Source of the DNA: Ecytonucleospora hepatopenaei
Taxonomy: Eukaryota; Microsporidia; Enterocytozoonidae
Assembly: GCA_026692725.1 (NCBI GenBank)
Contig: JAPMUG010000004.1
Location: 124,001-188,000 of the forward strand
Direction of reading: 5' to 3'
DNA: 64,000 bases
Shown here: positions 26,327 to 36,584 of the stretch, piece after piece
Position numbering within the stretch: the first letter of the stretch is position 1
Layout: each line of letters opens with the position of its first letter
Notes under the pieces: generated by a model
What the model was told of the DNA's origin: nothing
The model's input: the letters and a program-made list of their open reading frames with translations, nothing else
The model's database searches: none
Position numbers and translations under genes: made by a program

Positions 26327-29300
26327 ATGTTTCTTAATTATATTATTAGAATCAACAAACAAATAACTAATCCTATATTAAGATATAAGCATAATGTTGA
26401 TAATATAGGATGTGATAATATTACAATAGAATGTTTTATGTCATGTACATCTAATGATATATTAGAACTACTTAATGAATATTATAAATATAATAGTAAT
26501 ATATACAATATAATAAATAGTAACATACATAATAATACATTATATAATCATATAATAAACATAATAGATGAATGTAATATATCATATGATGAATATATAA
26601 AATATAAACATATATCAGTATTATTTAATAATAAAAATAATAATAATAATTATATATTTAAATATAAATATACTAATATGATATTTAATGATAATAATAA
26701 CAATATATTATATAATGATAAAAATAATATATTATATAATGATAATGATATAAATTATAATAATATAAATTATAATAATATATATAATATTATATATACA
26801 TTATATAATACACTAAATAATGATATTAGTAATGATATTAGTGATAATACTAAATTAAATAACAATACTAAATTAAATAATATATTATGTAATAATATAA
26901 AATGTATATATTCTTATATTATATTTGGTAATGTTATTATGTTACATTTAAATAAGCATAAAGAGATATATAGTTATGAATATATTATAGAAATATATTA
27001 TAAATTATATAAGAAGTATATAGAATATATTTATATAAAAAACAATAGTATAACTACTAATAGTACACTATATGATAATATCAGTAATATAGTATATGAT
27101 AATATCAGTAATATAATATATTATAATATAATATATAATGATATATCTATATTATCTGCTAATAATATTTTATACTTATTAAGTCATACTGTTAACATAT
27201 ATCATAATAATATTATATTATATAATATATTTAAATATTATTATGATAATATTATACATAATAATATACATAATATATTTATTAGTAATGAAAATGATAT
27301 ATATGAAATATATAAAGATATATTAGAAATATTAGGATATAGTAATACTTTAATTAACAGTAATATAATCAGTAATAGTAATATAATCAGTAATAGTAAT
27401 GTATTTAATTATAATAATGTTTTTGATATATTAATTTATATTTTAAGCAATCATTATATTACTAATAATTTATTACATAATTATTTTACTGATAGTTTTA
27501 TATTAAAATATAAACATTATATGATATATAATAGTAATTTATTATATAATATAAATGAAAATGATAATACTAATACTAATACTAATAGTATATATAACAG
27601 TAATACTGATAATAATAATATTTTATATAATATAAATGTTAATGATGTTAATGTTCATTTACTTGTTTATATTTTATTTAAGCATAATATTACTAACAAA
27701 AGAATAAGCTTACTTATGGAGAAATATAAAAAAATATTAGAAGATGATATTCATATAAATAGTATAAAGATAAGTAATATAAATATATTATGTAATAATA
27801 CTAATAATATAAATATATTATGTAATAATGACAATAATAACGATAGTAATATAAATAGTATTGTTATTGACACTAAATTATTATCTTATTTATTTAAACC
27901 TAATATACATGAATATATTAGAAATAATATAGGTAGTATTATATATTATATAAGAAAGAGTAATTTATATTATACAGATAATATTATGTGTAATGGTAAT
28001 GTTTGCATTTTTGACATTCTTGTTTTTATTTTGTCTAACTTTGACTTTGACATACTTAACCTTATTGTTGACTACATTTACTTGGACTTGGAACACTTTA
28101 TTGATGCTCATGAGTGTGGGAAGAGGGAGGCTTTTATGAGATGTTTGGGTATAGAAAACTATATGAGGAATTATAAGAGTATGATTTATTATTTAGCTAT
28201 TAACAATACTTATATATATGATACATTGTATAATATCACTAATTGTGATACTTATAATAGTTGTAATATTAATTTATATAATACTAATTTATATAATATT
28301 AATGTTTTGTTTGCTTTAGAATTTATGCTTAATTTAAATACGCATAAAACTATAAAACATAACAATTTATTAAACCATACAAAACATGTAGATAGCTTAC
28401 TTTTTAGAGATTCAAAGGATATTAATTTGTTATTTTTAAATGGTGATATGTTTGAGGAGAAAAACAATTTTATTACCAGCAAAAATAACAATAGCTATAA
28501 TTACATTCTAAATAACTATTTATTAAAGAATTATACCAATAACATTGATAATATTAATTTGTTTGTTATACAGGAATACGTTAAACACAAAAATACTAAA
28601 AACATTTATTTAGAACAGTATAAAAACACATCATTTGTATATAAGGGAAAAGATATAGATAAATATTACAGAGAATTATTAGAGAAATATAATTATTTTA
28701 TAGATTATAAAATAAAAAATAACAGCAATAATACAAATTTAAATAATAATTTAAATGATAATATTAATTTAAATGATAATATTACTTTAAATGATGGTAT
28801 AAAATCAATTTATTATTTATTATACATTTCATTAATTAATTATGATAAATCATATGAATATTATAGGTGGATTATTTTGTTAGATACAGAAACAGTCTCT
28901 AAAATAATGAATAATATGCTTTTTGATATTTTAAGAAATGAAGTTGAAATTGTTTATGATATTAAAAATATTATTCAAAATAGATCAAATAGTGAGATTA
29001 ATTTAAATAATAAAAGTAATAAATCAAATACTGATATTAATAATAAAAGTAATAAATCAAATACTGATATTAAAAGCAATAAAAATAAAAATGTTAAAAA
29101 TATTTTGAAAAATAATTGTGGTGACTTTCTTAACAGCTCTTTTGATAGCAGTGCTGTTTGTAAGGAAAATATCACAAATGTTGTTGTTTTTTTGCTAAGC
29201 TGTAAAATTTCTATTTCTCATCTTAGCAGTGTCATTTCTAGCAGCATTTCTGTTTTTGATGTTATTTCAGCCATGAATTTGTATGATGATTTGTATGAAA

Positions 29301-32300
29301 TGCTTTTTGATAATTTTATAAAGTGCCTAATAAAAGAAAAAAATCATTACAAAATAATTCATAGCATAGAATACATAATAAACCATGAAACAGCTTCTTC
29401 TCTGTTTAACAGCAGTAAATTGAACGTAACAAATTTAAATTTTGCATCACATGAAAATTTAAAAAGCAAAAGCAATCTGTTTGTGTGTGATATCAAGTAT
29501 TTTGCAATTAGAAACATAATACGTATCAAATATTTTGAAAAGTATAAAATTGATTTGATTTACGCGTATTTAGAGGTAGGTGATGTATACAATGCCATGA
29601 ATGTTGAAAAGGAAGAATACAGTGCAATAAGCATTTTTGTTAAAAATAAAATCAAGAAAGTAGATAATAGCAAAATATTGTCTTTCTTAATAAAAAATAA
29701 TCATAAGGAATTTAAATCAGACTGTAATATCAGCAATAATTGTAGCAATAACTGTGATAATGTTTATAATTTAAATAATAACGAAAATATCATAAAATAC
29801 AAAAATAATGAAAATGTTTTAACAGATGCTGACAAAATTATTAATTATGAGAAAGATAATAAAACAAAAGAAAATAACTTTTCTATTGATATGCATGTAT
29901 ACAGCGATAGAAAAATTATATTTGACTTTGTAAAATGTGAAAAAAAAGTTTTTAATGATCATCAGGTTTTTTACATGCTAAAAGAAAGATTGGAAAGAGC
30001 TGTGCATGTAAAGGAAATCGTTAAAAAGCATTTTACTTTACTGTCTAATAAAAATTCATTCGATACAAAATTTATAGCTTACGATAACCAAATTGAAAAT
30101 AGTAAATTGTATTATATTTTTTATAAACACATCACTAATAAATATATTCAATATTTAAATGAAATAGACAAACAAACATTTATTATTGATGGAATTTTGG
30201 AAGGAAATAAAAATATGTTTTATGCATATGCAGAAATGAAAATTAAAGAAAACAAGAGAGAAGATGCATTAAATGCACTTAGTAAAGTTATAAATGAGTA
30301 TGAATCTTACACAACTAATGATATTATTTTAAATTGTGATCATAAAATAGCTTTAGAAAATATTGCTTCTATACCTGTTGATGATAAGGTAAAGAATATA
30401 AATAATGAAAACAATTTAAATAGTAAAAACAACATCAATAACACAAACAATTTAAATAGTAAAAACAAAGATGAAGATATACTTGGAATTAAAAAATTTA
30501 AAGAAAATATTGACAATAAAATTGATTCATCTAAAACCAATCATAATGGCAGTAATAATGACAGTAAATTACAAGATAAATCTATTTCCAAATGTATACA
30601 AAATAATATGGTTGATAAAGATGTTTATTCTAAATCAGTTGTTCTTAAGTGTAGCATAATAAAAAACAAAAAAACATTTCAGGAAGGAATTGAAAAACTA
30701 AAAAAAAGTGCATTTGTAAAAAAACATGTTAAAGAGGAACATCCAAAAGAAATTGAAAAAGAAAATGTTTCAGAAAAAAGTAAAGATGAAAATGATATTT
30801 TACAACTTTATTTTTTATATGCAAAATATTTAGAACAGAACAAAAAAACCATTTTAGCCATATATTACTATTACATGTCATTTGAATATAATTATGCTTC
30901 TATACCCAGATTTATACACCTTATAAACACAGTAGAAACATTTAAATACGTTGATATAAGTAATAGCGATCCAAATAAGATAATAGACATTGATTTTCTT
31001 CTTAAAAAAGATAAATTAGACACTGATAAAATACTTTCTTATATTTTACATGGAATTAAAAAAAGAAATATTTTACATCTTTTTATCAATTATTACCAGC
31101 ACCTACTGACAAACTATAAAAATGAATTTATTAAGATTTTGATCAACATGATGTTATTTAAATACAACAATTTAATTTACAAAACCATGATATTAATAGA
31201 TAAAAAGACGGGATTTAACATAGATTTGGAGCATCCGCTAAATTGCATTGACATTCCCCATAATAGCAGTAATTTATTTGATTCTAAGAAATACATAATA
31301 GACATATCAAGATTTGTTAAGATTTTGCATCATATAGGACAGTACGATTGTAGCAAACTAAAAGGATCTAAGATTTCACTTCGAAAGATATTAAATTTAC
31401 CACAAATTGATAATAAAGCGGATAATAAAATAGATAAAGCAGATAAAATAGAAAATACAATAAACACATGTTCAAAAGGGAAAGGAGCAGACAAAGATGT
31501 GTTTAAACTTATAAAAAACAACAAAATTGGGCTACCAGGTCACCCTACAAATGAAATCTACATAGAAGACATTTTGGATGAAGTGCATGTTTATAGCAGT
31601 TTACAGCGACCTAAAAGAATATGCATAATAGGAAGTGATGGTAAGAAATATCATTACATAGTGAAGGCAAAGGATGATTTAAGAAGAGACAGTAGATTTA
31701 TGGATGTTAATGAATTAATAAACAAAATACTAATGGAAGACACTAATGTAAATAATAGTAACTTTAATAGTAATTTAATTAATGAAAATAATGCTAATAG
31801 TAATTTAATTAATGAAAATAATGCTAATAAAAAAGTTAAAAATATTGATCAAAAAAGTATTTTAACCTACATGGTTATTCCCTTTACTAAAAATAGTGGA
31901 ATATTAGAGTTTATACCTGATTTGGTTACATTAAAACAAATAGCAACAACTTTTGATTTAACTCACTTTAATAAAGAAGAAAAAGACTCAAGTGCTCTTT
32001 TTAAAACAGATAAAGAAACAAGCATTTTAAACAGTAAGGCAAAATATAAGGAGGAATGCTATAACACAGCACTAAAATATGCACAGAAATATTATAAAAA
32101 GAGAAAGTTTGATAAACACTCTTTACTTACTCTTTATGACTTATTTAAACACAATGTTAACATGAAAGATTACATGTTTTATCTGTGTAAAGACAAAAAT
32201 ATAGCAGAAGTACACGCTGCCATAAAAAGATACACTAAAACATATGCAACAATGGCAGTGGTAGGGTGGATCATGGGACTGGGAGACAGGCACCTTGAAA

Positions 32301-32797
32301 ATATTTTGATAAACAAAAATTTAGAGGTGGTTCATGTTGATTTAAATTTGCTGTTTAACTTAAATCAGCTGTTAACAATTCCAGAAAAAGTTCCTTTTAG
32401 ACTTACACCGATCGTAATAGACGGATTTAGCAGCTTAGAAGAGTTCAGACACATGTTCAATGAAATTTTAGGAAAGCTTTGCAAACATAAAGACACAATT
32501 ATCAGTAATCTACTCTCTTTTGCATACGATCCAATAATCACTCAGAATTTAAACAGTAAAAAAACAGGAAATATAATTGAAAATACTACAAAATGCACCA
32601 ATGATATTTTTAACATTAACAATACAATTGATAACATGCATATAAATAACAATTTAAACAGCAAAAATATTTTAAAGGAAATAGCAAAGAAGTTGGAAGA
32701 TAAGGATGTGGTAGAGAGAGGAAATAAGGTAATAGATGAGGCAATGTCAATAGATAATCTAAGTGAAATGTATGTTGGATGGTATGCATTTATATAA
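26327..32797 (+). CDS. MEC1: ATR/Mec1-type PI3K-like DNA-damage checkpoint kinase
   Basis: 2156 residues, close to yeast Mec1. The C-terminal quarter is diagnostic. SSLQRPKRICIIGSDGKKYH then KAKDDLRRDSR (about 1755-1790) is the ATR-type kinase N-lobe. GWIMGLGDRHLENIL (about 1980-1994) is the catalytic loop, and VVHVDLNLLFN (about 2002) is the metal-binding segment in its ATR form, with PEKVPFRLTPIVIDGF after it. A FATC end, DEAMSIDNLSEMYVGWYAFI, closes the protein. The N-terminal two-thirds should be HEAT-like and FAT repeats but are swamped by Asn/Ile/Tyr-rich low-complexity sequence encoded by AAT, ATA and TAT. ATR senses RPA-coated single-stranded DNA with a partner subunit. The kinase lobe is interrupted by Asn-rich inserts around 1805-1830. 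Confidence 0.92.
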   Translation: MFLNYIIRINKQITNPILRYKHNVDNIGCDNITIECFMSCTSNDILELLNEYYKYNSNIYNIINSNIHNNTLYNHIINIIDECNISYDEYIKYKHISVLFNNKNNNNNYIFKYKYTNMIFNDNNNNILYNDKNNILYNDNDINYNNINYNNIYNIIYTLYNTLNNDISNDISDNTKLNNNTKLNNILCNNIKCIYSYIIFGNVIMLHLNKHKEIYSYEYIIEIYYKLYKKYIEYIYIKNNSITTNSTLYDNISNIVYDNISNIIYYNIIYNDISILSANNILYLLSHTVNIYHNNIILYNIFKYYYDNIIHNNIHNIFISNENDIYEIYKDILEILGYSNTLINSNIISNSNIISNSNVFNYNNVFDILIYILSNHYITNNLLHNYFTDSFILKYKHYMIYNSNLLYNINENDNTNTNTNSIYNSNTDNNNILYNINVNDVNVHLLVYILFKHNITNKRISLLMEKYKKILEDDIHINSIKISNINILCNNTNNINILCNNDNNNDSNINSIVIDTKLLSYLFKPNIHEYIRNNIGSIIYYIRKSNLYYTDNIMCNGNVCIFDILVFILSNFDFDILNLIVDYIYLDLEHFIDAHECGKREAFMRCLGIENYMRNYKSMIYYLAINNTYIYDTLYNITNCDTYNSCNINLYNTNLYNINVLFALEFMLNLNTHKTIKHNNLLNHTKHVDSLLFRDSKDINLLFLNGDMFEEKNNFITSKNNNSYNYILNNYLLKNYTNNIDNINLFVIQEYVKHKNTKNIYLEQYKNTSFVYKGKDIDKYYRELLEKYNYFIDYKIKNNSNNTNLNNNLNDNINLNDNITLNDGIKSIYYLLYISLINYDKSYEYYRWIILLDTETVSKIMNNMLFDILRNEVEIVYDIKNIIQNRSNSEINLNNKSNKSNTDINNKSNKSNTDIKSNKNKNVKNILKNNCGDFLNSSFDSSAVCKENITNVVVFLLSCKISISHLSSVISSSISVFDVISAMNLYDDLYEMLFDNFIKCLIKEKNHYKIIHSIEYIINHETASSLFNSSKLNVTNLNFASHENLKSKSNLFVCDIKYFAIRNIIRIKYFEKYKIDLIYAYLEVGDVYNAMNVEKEEYSAISIFVKNKIKKVDNSKILSFLIKNNHKEFKSDCNISNNCSNNCDNVYNLNNNENIIKYKNNENVLTDADKIINYEKDNKTKENNFSIDMHVYSDRKIIFDFVKCEKKVFNDHQVFYMLKERLERAVHVKEIVKKHFTLLSNKNSFDTKFIAYDNQIENSKLYYIFYKHITNKYIQYLNEIDKQTFIIDGILEGNKNMFYAYAEMKIKENKREDALNALSKVINEYESYTTNDIILNCDHKIALENIASIPVDDKVKNINNENNLNSKNNINNTNNLNSKNKDEDILGIKKFKENIDNKIDSSKTNHNGSNNDSKLQDKSISKCIQNNMVDKDVYSKSVVLKCSIIKNKKTFQEGIEKLKKSAFVKKHVKEEHPKEIEKENVSEKSKDENDILQLYFLYAKYLEQNKKTILAIYYYYMSFEYNYASIPRFIHLINTVETFKYVDISNSDPNKIIDIDFLLKKDKLDTDKILSYILHGIKKRNILHLFINYYQHLLTNYKNEFIKILINMMLFKYNNLIYKTMILIDKKTGFNIDLEHPLNCIDIPHNSSNLFDSKKYIIDISRFVKILHHIGQYDCSKLKGSKISLRKILNLPQIDNKADNKIDKADKIENTINTCSKGKGADKDVFKLIKNNKIGLPGHPTNEIYIEDILDEVHVYSSLQRPKRICIIGSDGKKYHYIVKAKDDLRRDSRFMDVNELINKILMEDTNVNNSNFNSNLINENNANSNLINENNANKKVKNIDQKSILTYMVIPFTKNSGILEFIPDLVTLKQIATTFDLTHFNKEEKDSSALFKTDKETSILNSKAKYKEECYNTALKYAQKYYKKRKFDKHSLLTLYDLFKHNVNMKDYMFYLCKDKNIAEVHAAIKRYTKTYATMAVVGWIMGLGDRHLENILINKNLEVVHVDLNLLFNLNQLLTIPEKVPFRLTPIVIDGFSSLEEFRHMFNEILGKLCKHKDTIISNLLSFAYDPIITQNLNSKKTGNIIENTTKCTNDIFNINNTIDNMHINNNLNSKNILKEIAKKLEDKDVVERGNKVIDEAMSIDNLSEMYVGWYAFI

Positions 32798-32907
32798 TAA
32801 ATTAAAATTATTTATATTTACTAAATTAATTTATAATAAATTTAAATTATTAAATATAAATTATAATTATAGTATTGTTATATAAAAAAATATATTTTAT
32901 TATTTAT

Positions 32908-33795
32908 TTACATATTTATTTTTATCATTATTTCTTCTATTTTATCAATTGTTGCTTTTCTATTATATTTTTTTAGTATTTCTTTTATTTCAAATAAAAC
33001 AAAAAGACAAGAATGTTGCATTTCCAGGTATTTTTTATATTTAGGCTCTATTTCTTTTAACTGTTCTTTATACAATGCTAATTTACAACTATACTGTATA
33101 ATTCTAAGTTTAGAATTTTTTAATAGATTTTTGTATACTTCTATAATCTCCTTGTTTTTTCTTATGTTGTATGGCGATTTGTCTTTTTTTAGTTTTTTGA
33201 TTATTTTCTTGTATTCATCATTTTTCTGTATTTTATTGTTTATTAAATTGCTTAAATGCAATATATTGTACTTTATTTTATTGTGTTTGTTTTCTATTTC
33301 TTTTTTTGTTTTTATACAAAAAAATGCATTCTTAACACCTAACAATTCTTCAGATTCTTTTTCTAACGATAAAAGTTTATCTACAAGTATTTTAAGTTTT
33401 TCATTTTCTATGAAATTTATTTCTTTATGGTTGATATATTTGAATAATTGATGTAAAATATGTTCATTTTTAGTATATTTAAGTGGTTTGCTTTTTGTAA
33501 TTTTTGTTACTTTAATTGATTTAGTGTTTTTTATTTCTACAGTATTTTTTATTTTATCTTTCAAATTACTAACATTTTTATTTTCGTTTTCTAAAACATT
33601 TTTACTTTTTATTATATTGTCATTGCCACTATTTTTATCTAAAAAATCTAAATATTCTTCTGTGAAATCAAACAATTCTCCACTTTCAGTAGAATTTGAT
33701 AAACTTTTGTGATCTTTATCACATAAATCCCTTTCATTTTGTAATTTAATGTTTAAAGAACATAAAATACATTTAAGTAGAGTAAAAGTTAGCAT
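32908..33795 (-). CDS. Coiled-coil secreted protein D1
   Basis: 295 residues. A hydrophobic leader (MLTFTLLKCILCSLNIKL) precedes an acidic Ser/Glu/Asp region (to about 60), a Lys/Thr-rich linker, and from about 110 a Lys/Glu-rich helical region with long heptad-like runs (ENEKLKILVDKLLSLEKESE, then KYKKYLEMQHSCLFVLFEIK). There is no membrane helix. It is the last gene of the eight-gene minus-strand array and is convergent with MEC1 110 bp away. The plan of leader, acidic segment and helical domain is shared by the array. Function unknown; secretion is inferred from the leader. Confidence 0.7.
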   Translation of the reverse strand: MLTFTLLKCILCSLNIKLQNERDLCDKDHKSLSNSTESGELFDFTEEYLDFLDKNSGNDNIIKSKNVLENENKNVSNLKDKIKNTVEIKNTKSIKVTKITKSKPLKYTKNEHILHQLFKYINHKEINFIENEKLKILVDKLLSLEKESEELLGVKNAFFCIKTKKEIENKHNKIKYNILHLSNLINNKIQKNDEYKKIIKKLKKDKSPYNIRKNKEIIEVYKNLLKNSKLRIIQYSCKLALYKEQLKEIEPKYKKYLEMQHSCLFVLFEIKEILKKYNRKATIDKIEEIMIKINM

Positions 33796-33947
33796 TTATT
33801 TTATTATTTATTATTAAAAAATAAATCTTTTTTATCATTATTAGTAAACAATAAACAATACTTGTATACGCTTAATAAAAAAATAAGTTACTAAATAAAA
33901 CATAATAAAAATAATTTACAAAATTTATTAAATTTTTAATAAATAAA

Positions 33948-34622
33948 TTAAATATCTCTAAGTTGTTCATATAAATGTGTTTTTATCTCATTATTACATA
34001 ATAAAATTTGTTTTTTTCTTAATATGTGACCAATAAAATGTATAAGTGTTTCCAGTTCTTTCTTTTTATCTTTAAAATGTGTATTTATCAATCCAATCTT
34101 CTTTTTGAGAATTTCTTTTTCTTTTTCCATTAAAATGTATGAATCATCTGTAAACGGATCATTTTTTGATTCTAAAGAAATGTTTGTTTCCTTAACACTT
34201 CTTTTTATACACTTTACTGTGCGTGGATTTGTCTTTTGTTTTTCTATCCTTTTAGTCTCTAATTCTGTGTGTTTTATCATATCATCTGTGCTTTTAGTTA
34301 TGTCTTTATAAAATTCTAATAATTTTTCATCTGCATATGGATTATCGGTAAAAATAAAATTAGGTTCAACATAATCAAATATTTTTTTGATTTTTATAAT
34401 TTTTGCTAATGATTCTGTAATTTTTGTTTCTTCTTCTAATTTAAGTGATTTTGAGCCGATAAAAAAATTACAGATTTTTGATGCTACTTCATTTATCTCA
34501 AATTCTTCATCTGAATCATTTTCTTCAAAAACATTATCTGATTGTTTTGGTAAATTATCAAAAGCATCTAGTGGTATGTTTGATGCAGCATTTGTTACTT
34601 TTATTAAAAAATATAAAAACAT
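33948..34622 (-). CDS. Coiled-coil secreted protein D2
   Basis: 224 residues. Leader MFLYFLIKVTNAASNIPL, then an acidic stretch (NVFEENDSDEEFEINE) and a helical C-terminal domain ending in a region rich in Lys and Leu (KKKIGLINTHFKDKKKELET, then HFIGHILRKKQILL). The post-leader sequence NAASNIPL resembles NTANIPL of the Pro/Lys/Ser-rich protein at 19145. The upstream element TGATCA plus CTAATAGTTT lies at 34682-34702. Function unknown. Confidence 0.7.
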   Translation of the reverse strand: MFLYFLIKVTNAASNIPLDAFDNLPKQSDNVFEENDSDEEFEINEVASKICNFFIGSKSLKLEEETKITESLAKIIKIKKIFDYVEPNFIFTDNPYADEKLLEFYKDITKSTDDMIKHTELETKRIEKQKTNPRTVKCIKRSVKETNISLESKNDPFTDDSYILMEKEKEILKKKIGLINTHFKDKKKELETLIHFIGHILRKKQILLCNNEIKTHLYEQLRDI

Positions 34623-34681
34623 TATTTGTTTATTTCACAAACATTTTTTATTTATAAAAATATAAATATTTTTATCTAAAA

Positions 34682-34702
34682 ATGATCAAAAAACTAATAG
34701 TT
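34682..34702 (-). promoter_or_regulatory. Shared upstream element before D2
   Basis: ATGATCAAAAAACTAATAGTT, that is the type A element with the middle eight bases removed, 60-80 bp before the D2 start. Related TGATCAAAAT sequences lie before D3 (35461) and D4 (36456), and TGATCA before D6 (39088). Confidence 0.5.
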
Positions 34703-34768
34703 TAAATTTATAAATTTAAATTACATATTTAAACAATATGTAAAGATCATAACAATGTTTTTTATTTA

Positions 34769-35434
34769 TTATTCGATTGTTTTTTGTTTTTCTTCGAGAA
34801 TTTCAAGAATTTTATTAAAAGTCATTTCAATTTTTGACGCTTTTAAACAATAAAAAATTGTTTTTAAACATGTTTCAAAAATTGTGATTATCTCAAGTTT
34901 CAATTTTATTTTGTTTATTTCCTCAATTTTTACACTAATTTGCTTTTCTAATTCTGCATCGTCACTTTCTTGTGTCCACCCATATGGTTTGGTTTGTTTT
35001 GCTTCTTTTAATGATCTTACTTCATGCCTCAAAATTTCGAGATTTGTCTCGTGTTTTTGTTGATCAGACTTTTCTACATCTTTAAATGAATTTTTGTACA
35101 ATTTTATCTGTATTAATTTTAACAGTGTTTTTTTAACAGTACATTCAGTTGTATCATCTACTTTTTTATCAAATAAATCACAAAAAATAGCCTCTATAAC
35201 TCTAAAATCATGAATTTTTTCTAAATTTTCTTTAAAAAATTTCAAAAATTCATCATGACATTTTCCTGTTGGTGGAAATATTTTTGCACCTGAGTCCGTT
35301 TCAAAAAAATTTTTTATATCAAGGCTTACATCTTCTTCATCATAACAATCATAAGAATGTTCATTTGAATATTTCTCATAAGCAGCTGCAGCAAACACGT
35401 TTTTAACGAACAAAAGAATTGTTTGTAAAAACAT
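34769..35434 (-). CDS. Coiled-coil secreted protein D3
   Basis: 221 residues; ATG directly after ACCC. Leader MFLQTILLFVKNVFAAAAYE, with an Ala-rich likely cleavage site. A short acidic region is followed by helical sequence with VEKSDQQKHETNLEILRHEV and KQISVKIEEINKIKLKLEII. No membrane helix. Four cysteines lie in the middle and C-terminal part. Function unknown. It is clearly of the array type by plan, though sequence identity to D1 and D2 is low by eye. Confidence 0.7.
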   Translation of the reverse strand: MFLQTILLFVKNVFAAAAYEKYSNEHSYDCYDEEDVSLDIKNFFETDSGAKIFPPTGKCHDEFLKFFKENLEKIHDFRVIEAIFCDLFDKKVDDTTECTVKKTLLKLIQIKLYKNSFKDVEKSDQQKHETNLEILRHEVRSLKEAKQTKPYGWTQESDDAELEKQISVKIEEINKIKLKLEIITIFETCLKTIFYCLKASKIEMTFNKILEILEEKQKTIE

Positions 35435-35652
35435 GGGTTGTTACTAACAAAGATTTAAAATGATCAAAATAACAATAATAAATAATAACAACTTTTCGGT
35501 TTGTTCTAAAAAAATATTTTAAAAAATTAAAATAATCAAATTATTAAAACTTTATAATAAATTAGAAATAAAATAATTTTTTGGTTTGTTACAAACAATT
35601 CTTATATATTAAATTTTTAATAAGTACATATATATTATTTTATTTTACAATT

Positions 35653-36405
35653 TTACTTATCATCATTAGTTATATAATCTATAACTTTATGTAAAATATC
35701 AACACCTTTTGTTTTTATATCTTTTTTCTGTAAAATTCTAACAATGTCATGAACTTGTTTTTGTACATCTACAAATCGATTTTCTTGGATGGTTTCTAAC
35801 TTTTCAATACGATTCTTAAGTTTATCACATTCTTTTCTATTATGTGCCAATGCATTTATAATAAATGTTAGTTTATTTTTATTCTTTGGGTCTTGTGCTA
35901 ACTTGTTGTTTATTTTATTGTCTTGTTGATAAAATTCTAACACTTTTTTATTTTTTTCAATTTCTTCTTCTAATTCTTGATTTGTCTTAAAACCTTCCCG
36001 TGAAATATTTTGATATTCTACTTTTTCTACCACGCACCAAATAAGTTTCTTTAATTTTTTCATGTCTGATAAATCAAACACAATTTTTTGTGTTAAATCG
36101 ACATATATTCTTTCAACTAAATCTATCAAATCTTTTTTTGTTTTTTTAATATATGGTATGACTTCATCTTCACTTTCCTGACTACTTTTATGACTAAAAG
36201 TTCTCATTTTTTCAAATATTAAACTAAATGAAGTAGTGGGCGAATCACCTTCTATACTTTCTGATTTTTTTAGTGTAATAGATTCTTGAACAACAGGATT
36301 AGGTAAAAATACTTCATCACTATCAGAAAGAACATCAACTTTTTCAAACTGATAGTAAGTACTTTCTGCAGCTTTTATACCTTTTAAAAGATGCAAAAAT
36401 AACAT
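35653..36405 (-). CDS. Coiled-coil secreted protein D4
   Basis: I start at the ATG at 36405, not at the upstream TTG, because it has CCCTATT just before it and gives a normal leader (MLFLHLLKGIKAAES). The 250-residue product has an acidic/Ser-rich region (DVLSDSDEVFLPN), then a helical domain with KKTKKDLIDLVERIYVDL, NQELEEEIEKNKKVLEFYQQ and CDKLKNRIEKLETIQENRF. A TGATCA-type element lies at 36455-36476, about 50 bp before the start. Function unknown. Confidence 0.7.
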   Translation of the reverse strand: MLFLHLLKGIKAAESTYYQFEKVDVLSDSDEVFLPNPVVQESITLKKSESIEGDSPTTSFSLIFEKMRTFSHKSSQESEDEVIPYIKKTKKDLIDLVERIYVDLTQKIVFDLSDMKKLKKLIWCVVEKVEYQNISREGFKTNQELEEEIEKNKKVLEFYQQDNKINNKLAQDPKNKNKLTFIINALAHNRKECDKLKNRIEKLETIQENRFVDVQKQVHDIVRILQKKDIKTKGVDILHKVIDYITNDDK

Positions 36406-36584
36406 AATAGGGATATTGTTTGTTTTTCTTTTATTTATCATTTTCAAAACAAAAGTGATCAAAATGTTGATAGTTTAAATATTGTAATTTTATACTAACA
36501 TATAGAAAATAAAAAATATCATATATATATAATAAAATAATAATAAAATTTATTTTTTGTATGTAAATAATAAATTAAATAAAT

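Noticed and set aside
26327..32797. TOR kinase instead of ATR/Mec1
   Set aside because: There is no FRB domain, and the blocks SLQRPKR, KDDLRRDSR and HVDLNLLF fit ATR rather than TOR. The FATC end is also ATR-like.
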